DNA from: Paenibacillus nasutitermitis
Lineage (GTDB): Bacteria > Bacillota > Bacilli > Paenibacillales > Paenibacillaceae
Direction of reading: 5' to 3'
DNA: 64,000 nucleotides
NCBI RefSeq assembly: GCF_014641075.1
Contig: NZ_BMHP01000002.1
Location: 992,001-1,056,000 of the forward strand
Shown piece after piece: positions 28,637 through 37,556 of this stretch. The notes beneath the pieces were generated by a model that worked only from the letters and a program-made list of their open reading frames with translations, was not told where the DNA came from and ran no database searches. A program made the position numbers and the translations under genes. Each line of letters opens with the position of its first letter. Position 1 is the first letter of the stretch.

Positions 28637-28925
28637 AAAAAAAGCCTCATCCACTATGGGACGAAAGCTTGTCGCTCACGCGGTACCACCCAATTTTCTT
28701 TCCCCTCAGCCGTAATAAAAAGGGAAAGCTTCATTAATACCGTCCAGTCATGGACGGTTGGTCAGCCGGTAACGCAGCCAATGCGCTGCTCCCTTGCCGC
28801 AGCTGTTTTCAGCTGACAGTTCGAAAGCGGATTCTCCCGGACCATTTTCCAAAAGCTGCTCCTTGCCGGTTCCCACCTGCTCCGGCTCTCTGTGTAGGGC
28901 GTGGCGATCGTACTTATCCGTTCAT
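28637..28925 (-). promoter_or_regulatory. T-box riboswitch, tRNA-Met responsive
   Basis: Minus-strand leader of metG. Stem I elements include GGATAAGTACG near the 5' end, AGAGAG and GGTGGGAACCGG. The T-box core TGGTACCGCG is at 28688-28679. The intrinsic terminator follows: a GC stem then seven T at 28644-28638. A candidate Met specifier ATG lies at 28845-28843 in GGAAAATGGTCC. Uncharged tRNA-Met should stabilise the antiterminator and allow metG expression. Confidence 0.92.
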
Positions 28926-28950
28926 TGAATATGAGGATTCACTTGATCAA

Positions 28951-28980
28951 ACTATACCGAATCGGGCTTGTGCATGTCAA
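28951..28980 (-). promoter_or_regulatory. metG promoter inside the end of yidD
   Basis: TTGACA (28980-28975), 18-nt spacer, TATAGT (28956-28951) on the minus strand, about 25 nt before the T-box stem I. It overlaps the last codons of yidD, so metG is at least partly transcribed independently of it. Confidence 0.7.
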
Positions 28981-29230
28981 TAGCGCCGGTCATTCTCATG
29001 GCTTCAAGCTCTTCCCTGGTCGGCGGGACATGGTCGATACCGCCCGGATGGAAGGGATGACAGCGGCAAATGCGCCTTGCTGCAAGCCAACTGCCGCGCA
29101 GCGGCCCGTGTTTGTCGATGGCCTGCAGTGCATATTCCGAGCAGGTCGGATAAAATCGGCAGGTAGGCGGCTTAAGCGGCGAAATAAATTTGCGGTACGC
29201 TTTGATCGGAGCCTGTATGATTCTGCGCAT
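28952..29230 (-). CDS. yidD: Membrane protein insertion efficiency factor YidD
   Basis: Small basic peripheral membrane protein thought to help YidC/Oxa1 insertion. 92 residues. Family motifs: [21 protein letters not shown] and [22 protein letters not shown] 29230 ([13 protein letters not shown]) matches the usual N-terminus, with GGAGGTGG upstream; the GTG at 29257 precedes that site. Lies upstream of metG. Confidence 0.93.
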   Translation of the reverse strand: MRRIIQAPIKAYRKFISPLKPPTCRFYPTCSEYALQAIDKHGPLRGSWLAARRICRCHPFHPGGIDHVPPTREELEAMRMTGAIDMHKPDSV

Positions 29231-29495
29231 AAGCCCGCCCCACCTCCCTTTTTTCACAACTTCTATCCCTCAATAATGAAGGAAAAAAAGAAATGCGTCA
29301 ATTCTGACAAATGCAATTTATGATGAAAAAGAGGAAATGTCGCAAATTTGTAGTCAGCATGTCACCTAAACCCATTTAAGACCGAATTCTTTTGTGTTAG
29401 TGTAGCGTTGTGTCGCATAATTAGAGGATGATATACTAAGAATAGACGACACCAGCATCCTCTTGCAGGATGTCTATATGAGGAGGAATTTATCG

Positions 29496-30488
29496 ATGAT
29501 TCGCGTTGCTATGCTCAGTTATTGGCATGTACATGCTTGGGATTACACAAAACAGGTACAACAAAATCCGGGAACCGAAATCGTTGCAGTCTGGGACGAA
29601 ATCCCAAGCCGCGGCCAAGAAGCCGCAGAGAAGCTTGGTGTTCCATTTGTCGCTGATTTGGATGAAATATTGGCAAGAACCGATGTGGATGCGGTCGTTG
29701 TAGATACACCTACCAATATCCACCGTGATGTTATGGTGAAAGCAGCCCGTGCCGGCAAACATATTTTTACCGAAAAAGTAATCGCGCCTACTTTAAAGGA
29801 AGTCAATGAAATCCTGGCAGCCGTTAAGGAAGCTGGCGTCAAATTAACGGTATCCCTGCCGCGCCTGAATGACGGGTATACGCTGGCCGCGCAGGAAGTC
29901 ATCAATAAAGGGCTGCTCGGGGAATTAACGCAGGCCCGTGTCCGCTTGTCGCATAACGGCGCCCTTGCCGGCTGGCTGCCCGAGCATTTCTTCAGCCGGG
30001 AGCAATGCGGAGGCGGCGCTCTGATTGATCTTGGCTGCCACCCGATGTACCTGGTCCGTCTTTTCCTGGGTCTGCCGCAGAGCGTTAGCGCAACATTCGG
30101 CTATGTCTCCGGCAAAGAAGTGGAGGACAATGCGGTTGCTACACTGCGTTATGATAACGGGGCAATCGGAATTGTGGAAGCCGGCTTCGTCAACAGCCAT
30201 TCCCCTTTCTGCGTCGAGATTCACGGCACAGAAGGCACTTTGCTCTACGGATTGCCGGATGAGGCTATCCGTGTCCGCAGCAACAAGCTGAGCCAAAATG
30301 AATGGGTTACGATCGAGATTCCTCAGAATCGTACATCCGCTTTCGACCAATGGGTTGAACATGTGCAGAACGATACTCTCGCCGAAGAAAATATCGGTCT
30401 TGCTGTCGACCTGACCAAGCTGATGGAAGCTGCCAATCTTTCCGAAGCCGAGCAGCGTCACGTGAAGCTGTCCGAGCTGGCAAACTGA
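29496..30488 (+). CDS. Gfo/Idh/MocA family oxidoreductase
   Basis: NAD(P)-dependent dehydrogenase, probably of a sugar or inositol-like compound. 330 residues. The N-terminal Rossmann start is atypical: IRVAMLSYWHVHAWDY, in place of the usual GxGxxG loop. The catalytic-site motif is changed to FTEKVIAPT where family members have EKP. The C-terminal domain holds GGGALIDLGCHPMYL. ATG 29496 follows AGGAGG at 9 nt. First of three clustered genes. The altered motifs raise the question whether it binds NAD(P) conventionally. Confidence 0.85.
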   Translation: MIRVAMLSYWHVHAWDYTKQVQQNPGTEIVAVWDEIPSRGQEAAEKLGVPFVADLDEILARTDVDAVVVDTPTNIHRDVMVKAARAGKHIFTEKVIAPTLKEVNEILAAVKEAGVKLTVSLPRLNDGYTLAAQEVINKGLLGELTQARVRLSHNGALAGWLPEHFFSREQCGGGALIDLGCHPMYLVRLFLGLPQSVSATFGYVSGKEVEDNAVATLRYDNGAIGIVEAGFVNSHSPFCVEIHGTEGTLLYGLPDEAIRVRSNKLSQNEWVTIEIPQNRTSAFDQWVEHVQNDTLAEENIGLAVDLTKLMEAANLSEAEQRHVKLSELAN

Positions 30489-30531
30489 TACAAAATACTT
30501 CATTTAAATCAAGGGAAGGTATGGTGATGGA

Positions 30532-31506
30532 ATGGCGAAGCCGTTTGCTTATGCATTGATGGCCGAGAAAATGGATGCGATCGACCGGCTTGATATTCAG
30601 TTCCGCTGGGGCGGATACGGCTTTCGCGTTCACCGCTGCCATTTGACTTCCTTCCCTGCGGGCAAAATCATCCGGTTTCACAAGCATTCCGAATATGAGT
30701 TCCATTTCATACCGCGCGGCAAAGGAACCGTCATTATCGAAGACTATACCTTTCCCGTGTATGAAGGGCAATTCTATCTCACGGGTCCGAATGTGATGCA
30801 TCAGCAGGAGGCCGACAAGAGAGATCCCATGGACGAGTTATGTCTGCACATAGACATTGTGCCTCTTGAAGCCGGGGAGGATACGCTATGGGGAGAGCAA
30901 TGGGAACGGCATGAGGCGCAGATGTGCATTCATGCGCTCGGCTCTCTTCCGCTTGCTCCACTGACGGATCAGTATAACGCCATGGCATGGTTCCTTACCG
31001 CCTACAGAGCCTGGCATGAAGGCCAGCCGGGCGCATACTCCACGATCAAGCAGGCGATTATCCAGATCCTCCTGCGCGCATCGCGGCTCTCTTCTGATCC
31101 GACGGTGACGTTCGAACCGCCTAACCGCAATATGAACGAGCACCGGTTCAAAATCGCAACACAGTTTATTCATGACAACTATGCATCCCCTATTACCCTT
31201 CAGGAGGTTGCGGAACGCATCCCCATCAGCGGGCGGCAGCTGCAGCGGATCTTCAGGGAACAGGGTGCAGACTCGTTCAGCGCCTATCTCGAAAACTATC
31301 GGCTGAGCCAGATTTGCTCCGCAATTGTGGAAGGCGCAAGCCCGATCGACCAAATTGCCCTTGAGCATGGCTTTGCCAGCGGCAATTACCTCTATTATGT
31401 CTTTAAAAAAAGATTCGGCATGACGCCCAAGCAATTCCGGGCACATCAAGCGGCAGTCGATGCGTCGGGGCCGGATAAAAAAGGAGATCAAACCACTCAT
31501 GATTAA
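30532..31506 (+). CDS. AraC family transcriptional regulator
   Basis: 324 residues: N-terminal cupin-type sensing domain (FHKHSEYEFHFIPRGKGTVII) and C-terminal AraC domain from about residue 205 with HTH segments TLQEVAERIPISGRQLQRIF and ALEHGFASGNYLYYVFKKRF. ATG 30532 is preceded by GGTGATGGA. Lies 43 nt after the first oxidoreductase and overlaps the second by 8 nt. It probably controls this cluster. Confidence 0.9.
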   Translation: MAKPFAYALMAEKMDAIDRLDIQFRWGGYGFRVHRCHLTSFPAGKIIRFHKHSEYEFHFIPRGKGTVIIEDYTFPVYEGQFYLTGPNVMHQQEADKRDPMDELCLHIDIVPLEAGEDTLWGEQWERHEAQMCIHALGSLPLAPLTDQYNAMAWFLTAYRAWHEGQPGAYSTIKQAIIQILLRASRLSSDPTVTFEPPNRNMNEHRFKIATQFIHDNYASPITLQEVAERIPISGRQLQRIFREQGADSFSAYLENYRLSQICSAIVEGASPIDQIALEHGFASGNYLYYVFKKRFGMTPKQFRAHQAAVDASGPDKKGDQTTHD

Positions 31507-32581
31507 AACCGTTCGAATCGGCATTATCGGCAGCGGCGGCATCGCTCATGCCCATGTCAACCAATACAAAAAGCTGCCGGATGTGGAAATTGTCGGCGTT
31601 GCCGACGTTGTGCCAGGCAAAGCGAAGCAATTTATCGAATCGCAGTCACTGGAGAACGCACAGCCATTCGAAGATCACCGCAAGATGCTGGAAATGGACC
31701 TGGACGGCGTCAGCATCTGTACGCCTAACGTCTCGCATCACCTGACAACGGTCGATGCACTGCGCGCCGGCAAGCAGGTATTGCTGGAGAAGCCGATGTC
31801 CGTCACGCTGGATGAAGCCGTTGATATGGTACAAGCCTCGCGCGAATCCGGTAGCATGCTCACTATCGGCTTCCAGCCGCGTTATGACCCTAACATGAAG
31901 CTCGTTCAGGACATTGTACAGTCCGGCAAGCTGGGGAAAGTCTATTATGTGGAAACAGGCGGAGGACGGCGCAGAGGCATGCCAGGCGGCACATTCATCC
32001 GCAAGGATCTTGCCGGCGCAGGCGCTATGGCCGATATCGGCTGTTATTCCCTGGATATGGCTCTAAATGCGATGGGCTACCCGCGCCCGTTGACAGTATC
32101 CGCCTATACGTCCAACCACTTCGGCACCAATCCGCTCTATCACAACGAAGCAGACCGTTTCGAGGTTGAGGATTTCGGTGTCGCCTTAGTACGATTCGAG
32201 AATGATCTTGTTCTGCAGTTCAAGATTTCCTGGGCGATGCATATGGACTCGCTGGGTTCGACGATCTTTCTGGGCACGGACGGCGGACTTAAAGTCGAGC
32301 CGCACGGAACGGGGAACTGGTCGGGCGTATGGGATGGCAAGGTCGGCAGCATGACGCTGTTCCATGATTTTATGGGCCAGCAGACCTCAACGCCGGTTCC
32401 GGTAATCGAGCATTCCAAAGAGCTTTTCTTTGAGAAGGTTCGCGATTTCGTAGATGCTGTACGTGATGGCCTGCCTGCTCCTATTCCTGGCGAACAGATT
32501 CTGATTCAACAGGCAATCATCGACGGCGTGCTGCGTTCCGCCGATTTGAAACGGGAAGTGTCGATTGAGCTTCCTTATTAA
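31499..32581 (+). CDS. Gfo/Idh/MocA family oxidoreductase
   Basis: 360 residues. Canonical NAD(P) loop GIIGSGGIAHAHVNQY, catalytic motif LLEKPMSVTLDEA, and GAGAMADIGCYSLDMALNAMG in the C-terminal domain. The start ATG 31499 overlaps the AraC stop (coupled), with AAAGGAG 12 nt upstream. Distinct from the first oxidoreductase of the cluster, with standard motifs. Substrate unknown; no transporter is adjacent. Confidence 0.92.
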   Translation: MIKTVRIGIIGSGGIAHAHVNQYKKLPDVEIVGVADVVPGKAKQFIESQSLENAQPFEDHRKMLEMDLDGVSICTPNVSHHLTTVDALRAGKQVLLEKPMSVTLDEAVDMVQASRESGSMLTIGFQPRYDPNMKLVQDIVQSGKLGKVYYVETGGGRRRGMPGGTFIRKDLAGAGAMADIGCYSLDMALNAMGYPRPLTVSAYTSNHFGTNPLYHNEADRFEVEDFGVALVRFENDLVLQFKISWAMHMDSLGSTIFLGTDGGLKVEPHGTGNWSGVWDGKVGSMTLFHDFMGQQTSTPVPVIEHSKELFFEKVRDFVDAVRDGLPAPIPGEQILIQQAIIDGVLRSADLKREVSIELPY

Positions 32582-32610
32582 TTTCTAACCAGATCCCATC
32601 ACGGTTCATA

Positions 32611-32665
32611 AAAAAGGCCTTGTCCCTTGAAGCAGCTTCCTCTGCTCCTGGGACAAGGCCTTTTT
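32611..32665. terminator. Bidirectional terminator after the oxidoreductase cluster
   Basis: AAAAAGGCCTTGTCCC and GGGACAAGGCCTTTTT are perfect inverted repeats enclosing AAGCAGCTTCCTCTGCT, itself a small stem. T-runs on both strands. Confidence 0.9.
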
Positions 32666-32671
32666 AATTGG

Positions 32672-32702
32672 AAAGGAGGCACCCGGATGTGGGTGCCTCC
32701 TT
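32672..32702 (-). terminator. Terminator of the stalk/PKD protein gene
   Basis: AAAGGAGGCACCC pairs with GGGTGCCTCCTT around a six-base loop, 13 nt after the stop codon of the minus-strand gene. Only two or three T follow directly; the bidirectional terminator next to it backs it up. Confidence 0.65.
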
Positions 32703-32714
32703 CTCTGATTAGTT

Positions 32715-34694
32715 TTAGAAACGTTTAGCCGGCATAGGCAGAAACAGCATCGCTATCGGAAGGTTGCTCCCTGCTGAAATCGTAAATACAATTTCAACTG
32801 ATTCCGCTGAATCGCCAGTGCGGTATAGAACAGCCGCCTCACCACTATCTTTCAATATACTGCTGTTGGTGACCTGAACAACTTGACCATTCACTATCAT
32901 CGCTCCGGTATAATTGCCTCCCCGGGGATTCAAAGCGATCAAGGTGTGGGGTGCTACATTCTGCAGTCTCATTTTGTAGAGTACGCCGAAGTTACCCGTA
33001 TTCAGTTCAAGCTGTCCTGTGATTTCATCAATTCCGTCGGTATATTTGTCCATGGTGCGGTCGCCCAAAATGATGCGCTGAGGTTCAGCGCCCAAAGTCT
33101 CCGACATTTCGATTGCACGATTCGCTTTGTTGAAGGTGCCGCGTACATGGACATCGTTACGCTCCAGGACGTTCAGTTTGTTCCATTCTTTTATTGGATC
33201 CTTCGCGGAAGCGACCACCACAACGCGGTATGTCAGTTCTTTGTCCGCATATAAATCCGCATAAGCGGTAAAGACATCATTCTGCTTGAGCGGAACCTTG
33301 GATATTTCCGGTAACAGGGTTACGGATTGCCCAGGCTTGATCGTTGTCGTTGTCGGCGTCGGATTCGCCACTAATGAATTCATATAACGCAGTGTCGCCA
33401 TCTTGCCGGATTTATCTACATAAGGATCCGGTCCGCCAATACCAACCGCGCCTGTGTTCACGGTTACGGACGAGCTGTTATTGTTCGTGGCAACCAGATG
33501 AATTTTTACCGGGTAACCCACATTGTTGACATTATGGAACATAAACCGAACTTGACCAGTCAGCTGCGAAACGTAAGCAAGTCCTTCACCCAGCAGTATT
33601 TCCGGGCTGTTGCTTCGTACAAACTGGGCTCCCTCATCCTGGATTTTGTAAGGCAATGACGGGAATTTAAGTACCGAATCGCCGTCAATGGCAAACTTCT
33701 CGCCAGTCGGGGTAAACAGTTTATTGTACTCATCCTTGGTGTAAAGCACTTCATCCGTGACGTTGATCGTCTGGGTGATCGAATTGGTCAATCCCTTGGA
33801 ATCCTCAACTTCCAGGGTAATCGTCTTCACGCCCGGTTCGAAATAAACATCTTGTTTATCGCCGCCCCAGGTTCTGCGCACGATGGCATTATTGTCATCC
33901 GAACTGAGATCCGTATAGTTTACGCGCTCGCCGATCCGGTACTCCTGCTTCTCTGTCTTGAAGCCGGCAACCGGCGGCATGTTCTGCGGCTTAACCTGAA
34001 CCGTAACCGAGTAGGGATCGCTCCACAGGCCGTTTACATCCTGAACCTGTCTTGTAATGGTATAGCTCCCCGCTTCCGGGAACACTTCCATCCTTCCCGT
34101 ATAGCGGTCATCCACGAAAGGCAGGCCGCTTGGGTTGGTCGATTTATCGATATAGTTGACAACCGTCTCTCCGGCATAAATCTCGCCAGGCTCGATCGAG
34201 AAATCGGCTGTCGGCTGCTTGAGCACGTTCCAGGAAAGCGTAATTTTCTTGCCGCTGAAATCCAATGTGCTTCCACTCAGATTCGACCAGGTCCGAACTG
34301 GAATCATCGTCGATCCGTTGAGAATATACGGGGCGAGAGCCGTTTTGACAGGCTGTCCGTCGCCGTAAATAATCGTACTGCCGATTTTAAATATCAGCTC
34401 ATGCGAGTTGCCCACGGCTGTAATTTCCTTTGTTGCTGCGTTGAAGGAAACTGTATAACCATAACGCGCCGATATCGAGCTCAGCGCAATAAATGAAGTG
34501 CCATTCTGTACGGTAACCGGCTGTACCGAATTCATGGTAACACCGTTATGCACCATTGTCTTGCTGTTGAGCGTCAGCATAAGCTGATCGGACATTTTAC
34601 CTGCAGCCGATACATTGGAACCGGCGACGTTAGCAAACGGCAGGACCAGGAAAGATAATATCAGGATCCATTTTAAAGACTTCAGTGATTTCAT
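32715..34694 (-). CDS. Secreted protein with copper-amine-oxidase-N (stalk) and PKD-like domains
   Basis: 659 residues. Signal peptide (1-31, cut near VSAAG). Copper amine oxidase N-terminal/stalk domain at about 45-150, with ISARYGYTVSFNAATKEI and TMIPVRTWSNLSG. Then two PKD-like beta domains at about 160-315 (EAGSYTITRQVQDVNGLWSD and PGVKTITLEVEDSKGL), and a long beta-rich C-terminal part. ATG 34694 follows GGAGATAGAG. The stalk domain is common in Paenibacillus surface proteins and does not imply amine oxidase activity. No sorting motif or SLH domain was seen. Confidence 0.85.
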   Translation of the reverse strand: MKSLKSLKWILILSFLVLPFANVAGSNVSAAGKMSDQLMLTLNSKTMVHNGVTMNSVQPVTVQNGTSFIALSSISARYGYTVSFNAATKEITAVGNSHELIFKIGSTIIYGDGQPVKTALAPYILNGSTMIPVRTWSNLSGSTLDFSGKKITLSWNVLKQPTADFSIEPGEIYAGETVVNYIDKSTNPSGLPFVDDRYTGRMEVFPEAGSYTITRQVQDVNGLWSDPYSVTVQVKPQNMPPVAGFKTEKQEYRIGERVNYTDLSSDDNNAIVRRTWGGDKQDVYFEPGVKTITLEVEDSKGLTNSITQTINVTDEVLYTKDEYNKLFTPTGEKFAIDGDSVLKFPSLPYKIQDEGAQFVRSNSPEILLGEGLAYVSQLTGQVRFMFHNVNNVGYPVKIHLVATNNNSSSVTVNTGAVGIGGPDPYVDKSGKMATLRYMNSLVANPTPTTTTIKPGQSVTLLPEISKVPLKQNDVFTAYADLYADKELTYRVVVVASAKDPIKEWNKLNVLERNDVHVRGTFNKANRAIEMSETLGAEPQRIILGDRTMDKYTDGIDEITGQLELNTGNFGVLYKMRLQNVAPHTLIALNPRGGNYTGAMIVNGQVVQVTNSSILKDSGEAAVLYRTGDSAESVEIVFTISAGSNLPIAMLFLPMPAKRF

Positions 34695-34847
34695 TCTCTA
34701 TCTCCTTTGTTTCTCTGTAGTATGACAGCCCCTTCGCCAGCTTCAGGATTAAGAAGGCCACCAGCAAGCTTCCATGACACATTTAACGCTTAGTGCCGGG
34801 GAAAAGTTGCGAGAGAAACGCAAACAGACAAGAATTCGACACATTCT

Positions 34848-35066
34848 TCACCCGTTGACTTTCATGTTCATCACGAAGCTTAGCGACATTCCAAGAAATG
34901 CCAATACCGTCAGAACGCCAAATACGAAGCGCTTGCGGACAGCACTTCTGATTCGCTGCTCAGCCTTCTCCTGACGTGCCTGTATGACGGAACGGTGACT
35001 GAATAAAAAAATGATCAGTAAGGCCACAAAAAACATATTGACGATAAACCAAATCTGCTGCCACAT
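34848..35066 (-). CDS. Small two-helix membrane protein, function unknown
   Basis: 72 residues: IWFIVNMFFVALLIIFLF, a basic Arg/Lys loop (RQEKAEQRIRSAVRKR), then VLTVLAFLGMSLSFVMNM. ATG 35066 has GGGAG 13 nt upstream, a rather long gap; the open frame extends to GTG 35132 without a better site. Family not recognised. Confidence 0.6.
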   Translation of the reverse strand: MWQQIWFIVNMFFVALLIIFLFSHRSVIQARQEKAEQRIRSAVRKRFVFGVLTVLAFLGMSLSFVMNMKVNG

Positions 35067-35192
35067 AAAATTTAAATCGCTCCCTGTCGCTTTGTTTCTG
35101 TAAACAACACGTTTCGAATGTAACGTATTCACCGCGTGAATGCAACCAGGCAGTATGAATCATCTGAAGTCTTGCGAAAAAAATTCAAGCCA

Positions 35193-36371
35193 TCAAGCGG
35201 ATTTGCGGCTTGGCTGAAGGACAAAGGCGCCGAATGCCAGTAGCACTGCGGCAAACAGCAGCATAATACCGAGCGGAAGCACGATGGCGGCCAGTTCGTT
35301 TCCGAAAGCCAGGCTGCTAAGCGCTTCCATCGCCCATTTCTGCGGGGTGAAATTAGAAAGCTTTTGCATGAATTCCGGCATAATGCCCAGCGGCCAGAAA
35401 CAACCGCCCAGCATGCAGGTCGGCGTCACCACCAGATTATTCAATTGCGAAAGCTGATCCACATTTCTCACGAGGCCGGCGACCGCTGTCGCAAGTCCGA
35501 TCACAGCAAGCAGAAAACATTCCAATATGAGAAGATGAGGAAAGAATCCGATCCCGAAGTTATAAGAGAAAATAAGCCGCGTGGCCGTGAGCACGATGAC
35601 CAGTTGAATCGTCCCAACAAGCAAGCTGCCGATAAAATTGCCAAGAGCGATTTCATATCCGTGCAGCGGAGCTGTAAACATACGCGCCATCGTTCTTTTT
35701 TCACGATCCTCCATAACAACCTGCACGGATTGATTGATGGCCAGCATCATGAACATCAGCATCGTCCCGTTGATGAGCACATGGAATGAAACTTGCGGTC
35801 TCACCTGGGAAGTATCCCCGCGCTGAAGGCTGATTAAATGACTGCCACGTTCATCCAGCATCCGCTTCAGCGATGTACTGGTTATGCCATTCTTGGACAA
35901 GCCAGCCGCCTGCATCAAGGACGCCAACTGTTCGGCTTCTGCAGAAAGCTCCTGTTCCAACGCCGCATTCCACGGTTGGACTTCCTTGCGCAGCAGCTTC
36001 ACTTGCGGACGCTCCCCGTTTTTCAGCATGGCGGTGAACCCGGCTGGAATGTACAAACCCAAATCCGCTGTGCCTTCATACACGGCTGCTTCAAGCGAAG
36101 CCTCGCTCTGCCAATTCCCCGGCAGCAGTTTAATCGTTCGTTTCTCCTGTTGGTCTTCGTCTCCCAGCACATTTTCAACCAGCACGGCACCCAGCATACC
36201 GTTATCCTCGTTGGAGACCGCTATTGCATATTCACTCTCCCCTTCGGAGAATCCGAAGATCCCTACAATTCCGGAAAGCGCAAGTGCAGGAAGCAGCACA
36301 AGAAACATAAACCCTTTGCGCTGTCCGATCGTTCTGCGAATCATGGACCCGGCAATAATCAGACTATGCAT
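35193..36371 (-). CDS. ABC-2 type exporter permease (LnrN/YfiN-like)
   Basis: 392 residues: one N-terminal helix, a long extracytoplasmic domain (about 45-215), then five or six helices, the ABC-2 permease pattern. Overlaps the end of the preceding permease gene by 8 nt, so translation is coupled. Lengths and order (ATPase 314, permeases 391 and 392, divergent kinase and regulator) resemble Bacillus LnrLMN/LnrJK, which confers resistance to linearmycins; that role is inferred here. Confidence 0.85.
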   Translation of the reverse strand: MHSLIIAGSMIRRTIGQRKGFMFLVLLPALALSGIVGIFGFSEGESEYAIAVSNEDNGMLGAVLVENVLGDEDQQEKRTIKLLPGNWQSEASLEAAVYEGTADLGLYIPAGFTAMLKNGERPQVKLLRKEVQPWNAALEQELSAEAEQLASLMQAAGLSKNGITSTSLKRMLDERGSHLISLQRGDTSQVRPQVSFHVLINGTMLMFMMLAINQSVQVVMEDREKRTMARMFTAPLHGYEIALGNFIGSLLVGTIQLVIVLTATRLIFSYNFGIGFFPHLLILECFLLAVIGLATAVAGLVRNVDQLSQLNNLVVTPTCMLGGCFWPLGIMPEFMQKLSNFTPQKWAMEALSSLAFGNELAAIVLPLGIMLLFAAVLLAFGAFVLQPSRKSA

Positions 36372-37539
36372 CCATACCCACCACTTTCTTCATTCGTAAT
36401 AATGCGATGGTCAACAAGAGTACCGTTATTCCCGCAAGGATTCCGATTCCCTTCCAAACCAGTATATCCGCACCGCCATCCATCATTTGTCTGATGGTGG
36501 TGACCGCCCAATGATTAACAGTGAATTTACCGACGTTCAGAACGGTATCGCCCAGATCGGGAACCATCCCTCCGCTGAGGAAGGTCATGAGCAATACGAT
36601 GATCGAGAATACGGATTGAGTGGCCTTTTCGGTTTTCACGATCGAGGCAATAACAAGACTGAGTCCTACTGCACTCAATGAGGCAAGCAGGCAAACGAGT
36701 GCCAGTTGACCGAGCCGGTTCCCCCATTCTACGCCAAACACCAGCCAGGAGAATACGATAATGGTGAGCGATTGAATCGCTGCGAATATCGTGATGGAGG
36801 TTATTCTGCCTGCGATGATCAACGACCACCGCTGTGGAAGGGAATACAGTCGCCCCAAGGTCCCCCGCCGCTTCTCGTCCAGCAAAGACAATGCGGCCGG
36901 CATGCCGGAGTACAACAGAAACATGATCAGATAACTGCCTGCATAATACTGAATGGCTGATACTTCTCCAAAGGCAGAGCTGCTTCCCCCGACAAGCTCA
37001 GCCAATACGATGGCTTCTTCTACGCGGCTTGAAGACGCTTCAGACTGGCTCGTGGAAGTTGTTGTCCCTCCACTGCCGCCCATAACAGCTTCTATCGTCT
37101 GTTTGGTCTGGATGACGCTTAGAAAACGGTTCATCAGGGCTTCCGCAAACCGATTCTCCATATCACCGCGTCCTGGGTAGCTGTTCATATACGCATCGCG
37201 TCCCGCCAGCGCCTGTTCCGAGAAATCGGCTGGAATGACGATTCCGTAATCGGCACTCCCGTTTTTGACCCCGTTCAGAATCTCTGTCTCCGAATGGGTG
37301 GATTTGAAGACAGCGGTAGCAGTCAAAGCAGGATCGTTCATAAATGCCTGCACCGAGCTTTGCATTGCCCCTTTATCCGCATTGTAAACGGCAATTTTGA
37401 CAGGTTTCATCCCTCCGCTGAAGGCACTTCCCAGAAGGAAAATAAGCAGCAGAGGCAAGCCAAACATGATAATAACAACAACCTTCATCCGAATATATTG
37501 CACAAAATCGTAATAAGCGGTAAAATACCAGATTTTCAT
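36364..37539 (-). CDS. ABC-2 type exporter permease (LnrM/YfiM-like)
   Basis: 391 residues with the same layout as its neighbour: N-terminal helix (VVVIIMFGLPLLLIFLLGSAF), an extracytoplasmic domain with a Ser/Thr/Gly-rich stretch near residue 160, then membrane helices containing LLDEKRRGTLGRLYSLP, the intracellular loop that contacts the ATPase. Begins 17 nt after the ATPase gene. The two permeases probably form a heterodimer. Confidence 0.87.
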   Translation of the reverse strand: MKIWYFTAYYDFVQYIRMKVVVIIMFGLPLLLIFLLGSAFSGGMKPVKIAVYNADKGAMQSSVQAFMNDPALTATAVFKSTHSETEILNGVKNGSADYGIVIPADFSEQALAGRDAYMNSYPGRGDMENRFAEALMNRFLSVIQTKQTIEAVMGGSGGTTTSTSQSEASSSRVEEAIVLAELVGGSSSAFGEVSAIQYYAGSYLIMFLLYSGMPAALSLLDEKRRGTLGRLYSLPQRWSLIIAGRITSITIFAAIQSLTIIVFSWLVFGVEWGNRLGQLALVCLLASLSAVGLSLVIASIVKTEKATQSVFSIIVLLMTFLSGGMVPDLGDTVLNVGKFTVNHWAVTTIRQMMDGGADILVWKGIGILAGITVLLLTIALLRMKKVVGMDA

Positions 37540-37556
37540 CTTTCCCCTCCTTCGGT

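Noticed and set aside
30025..31542. Minus-strand frames over the AraC and oxidoreductase genes
   Set aside because: Antisense shadows of clear plus-strand genes with ribosome sites and family motifs.
32715..34694. Copper amine oxidase enzyme
   Set aside because: Only the N-terminal stalk domain is present; no catalytic domain or topaquinone motif was seen.
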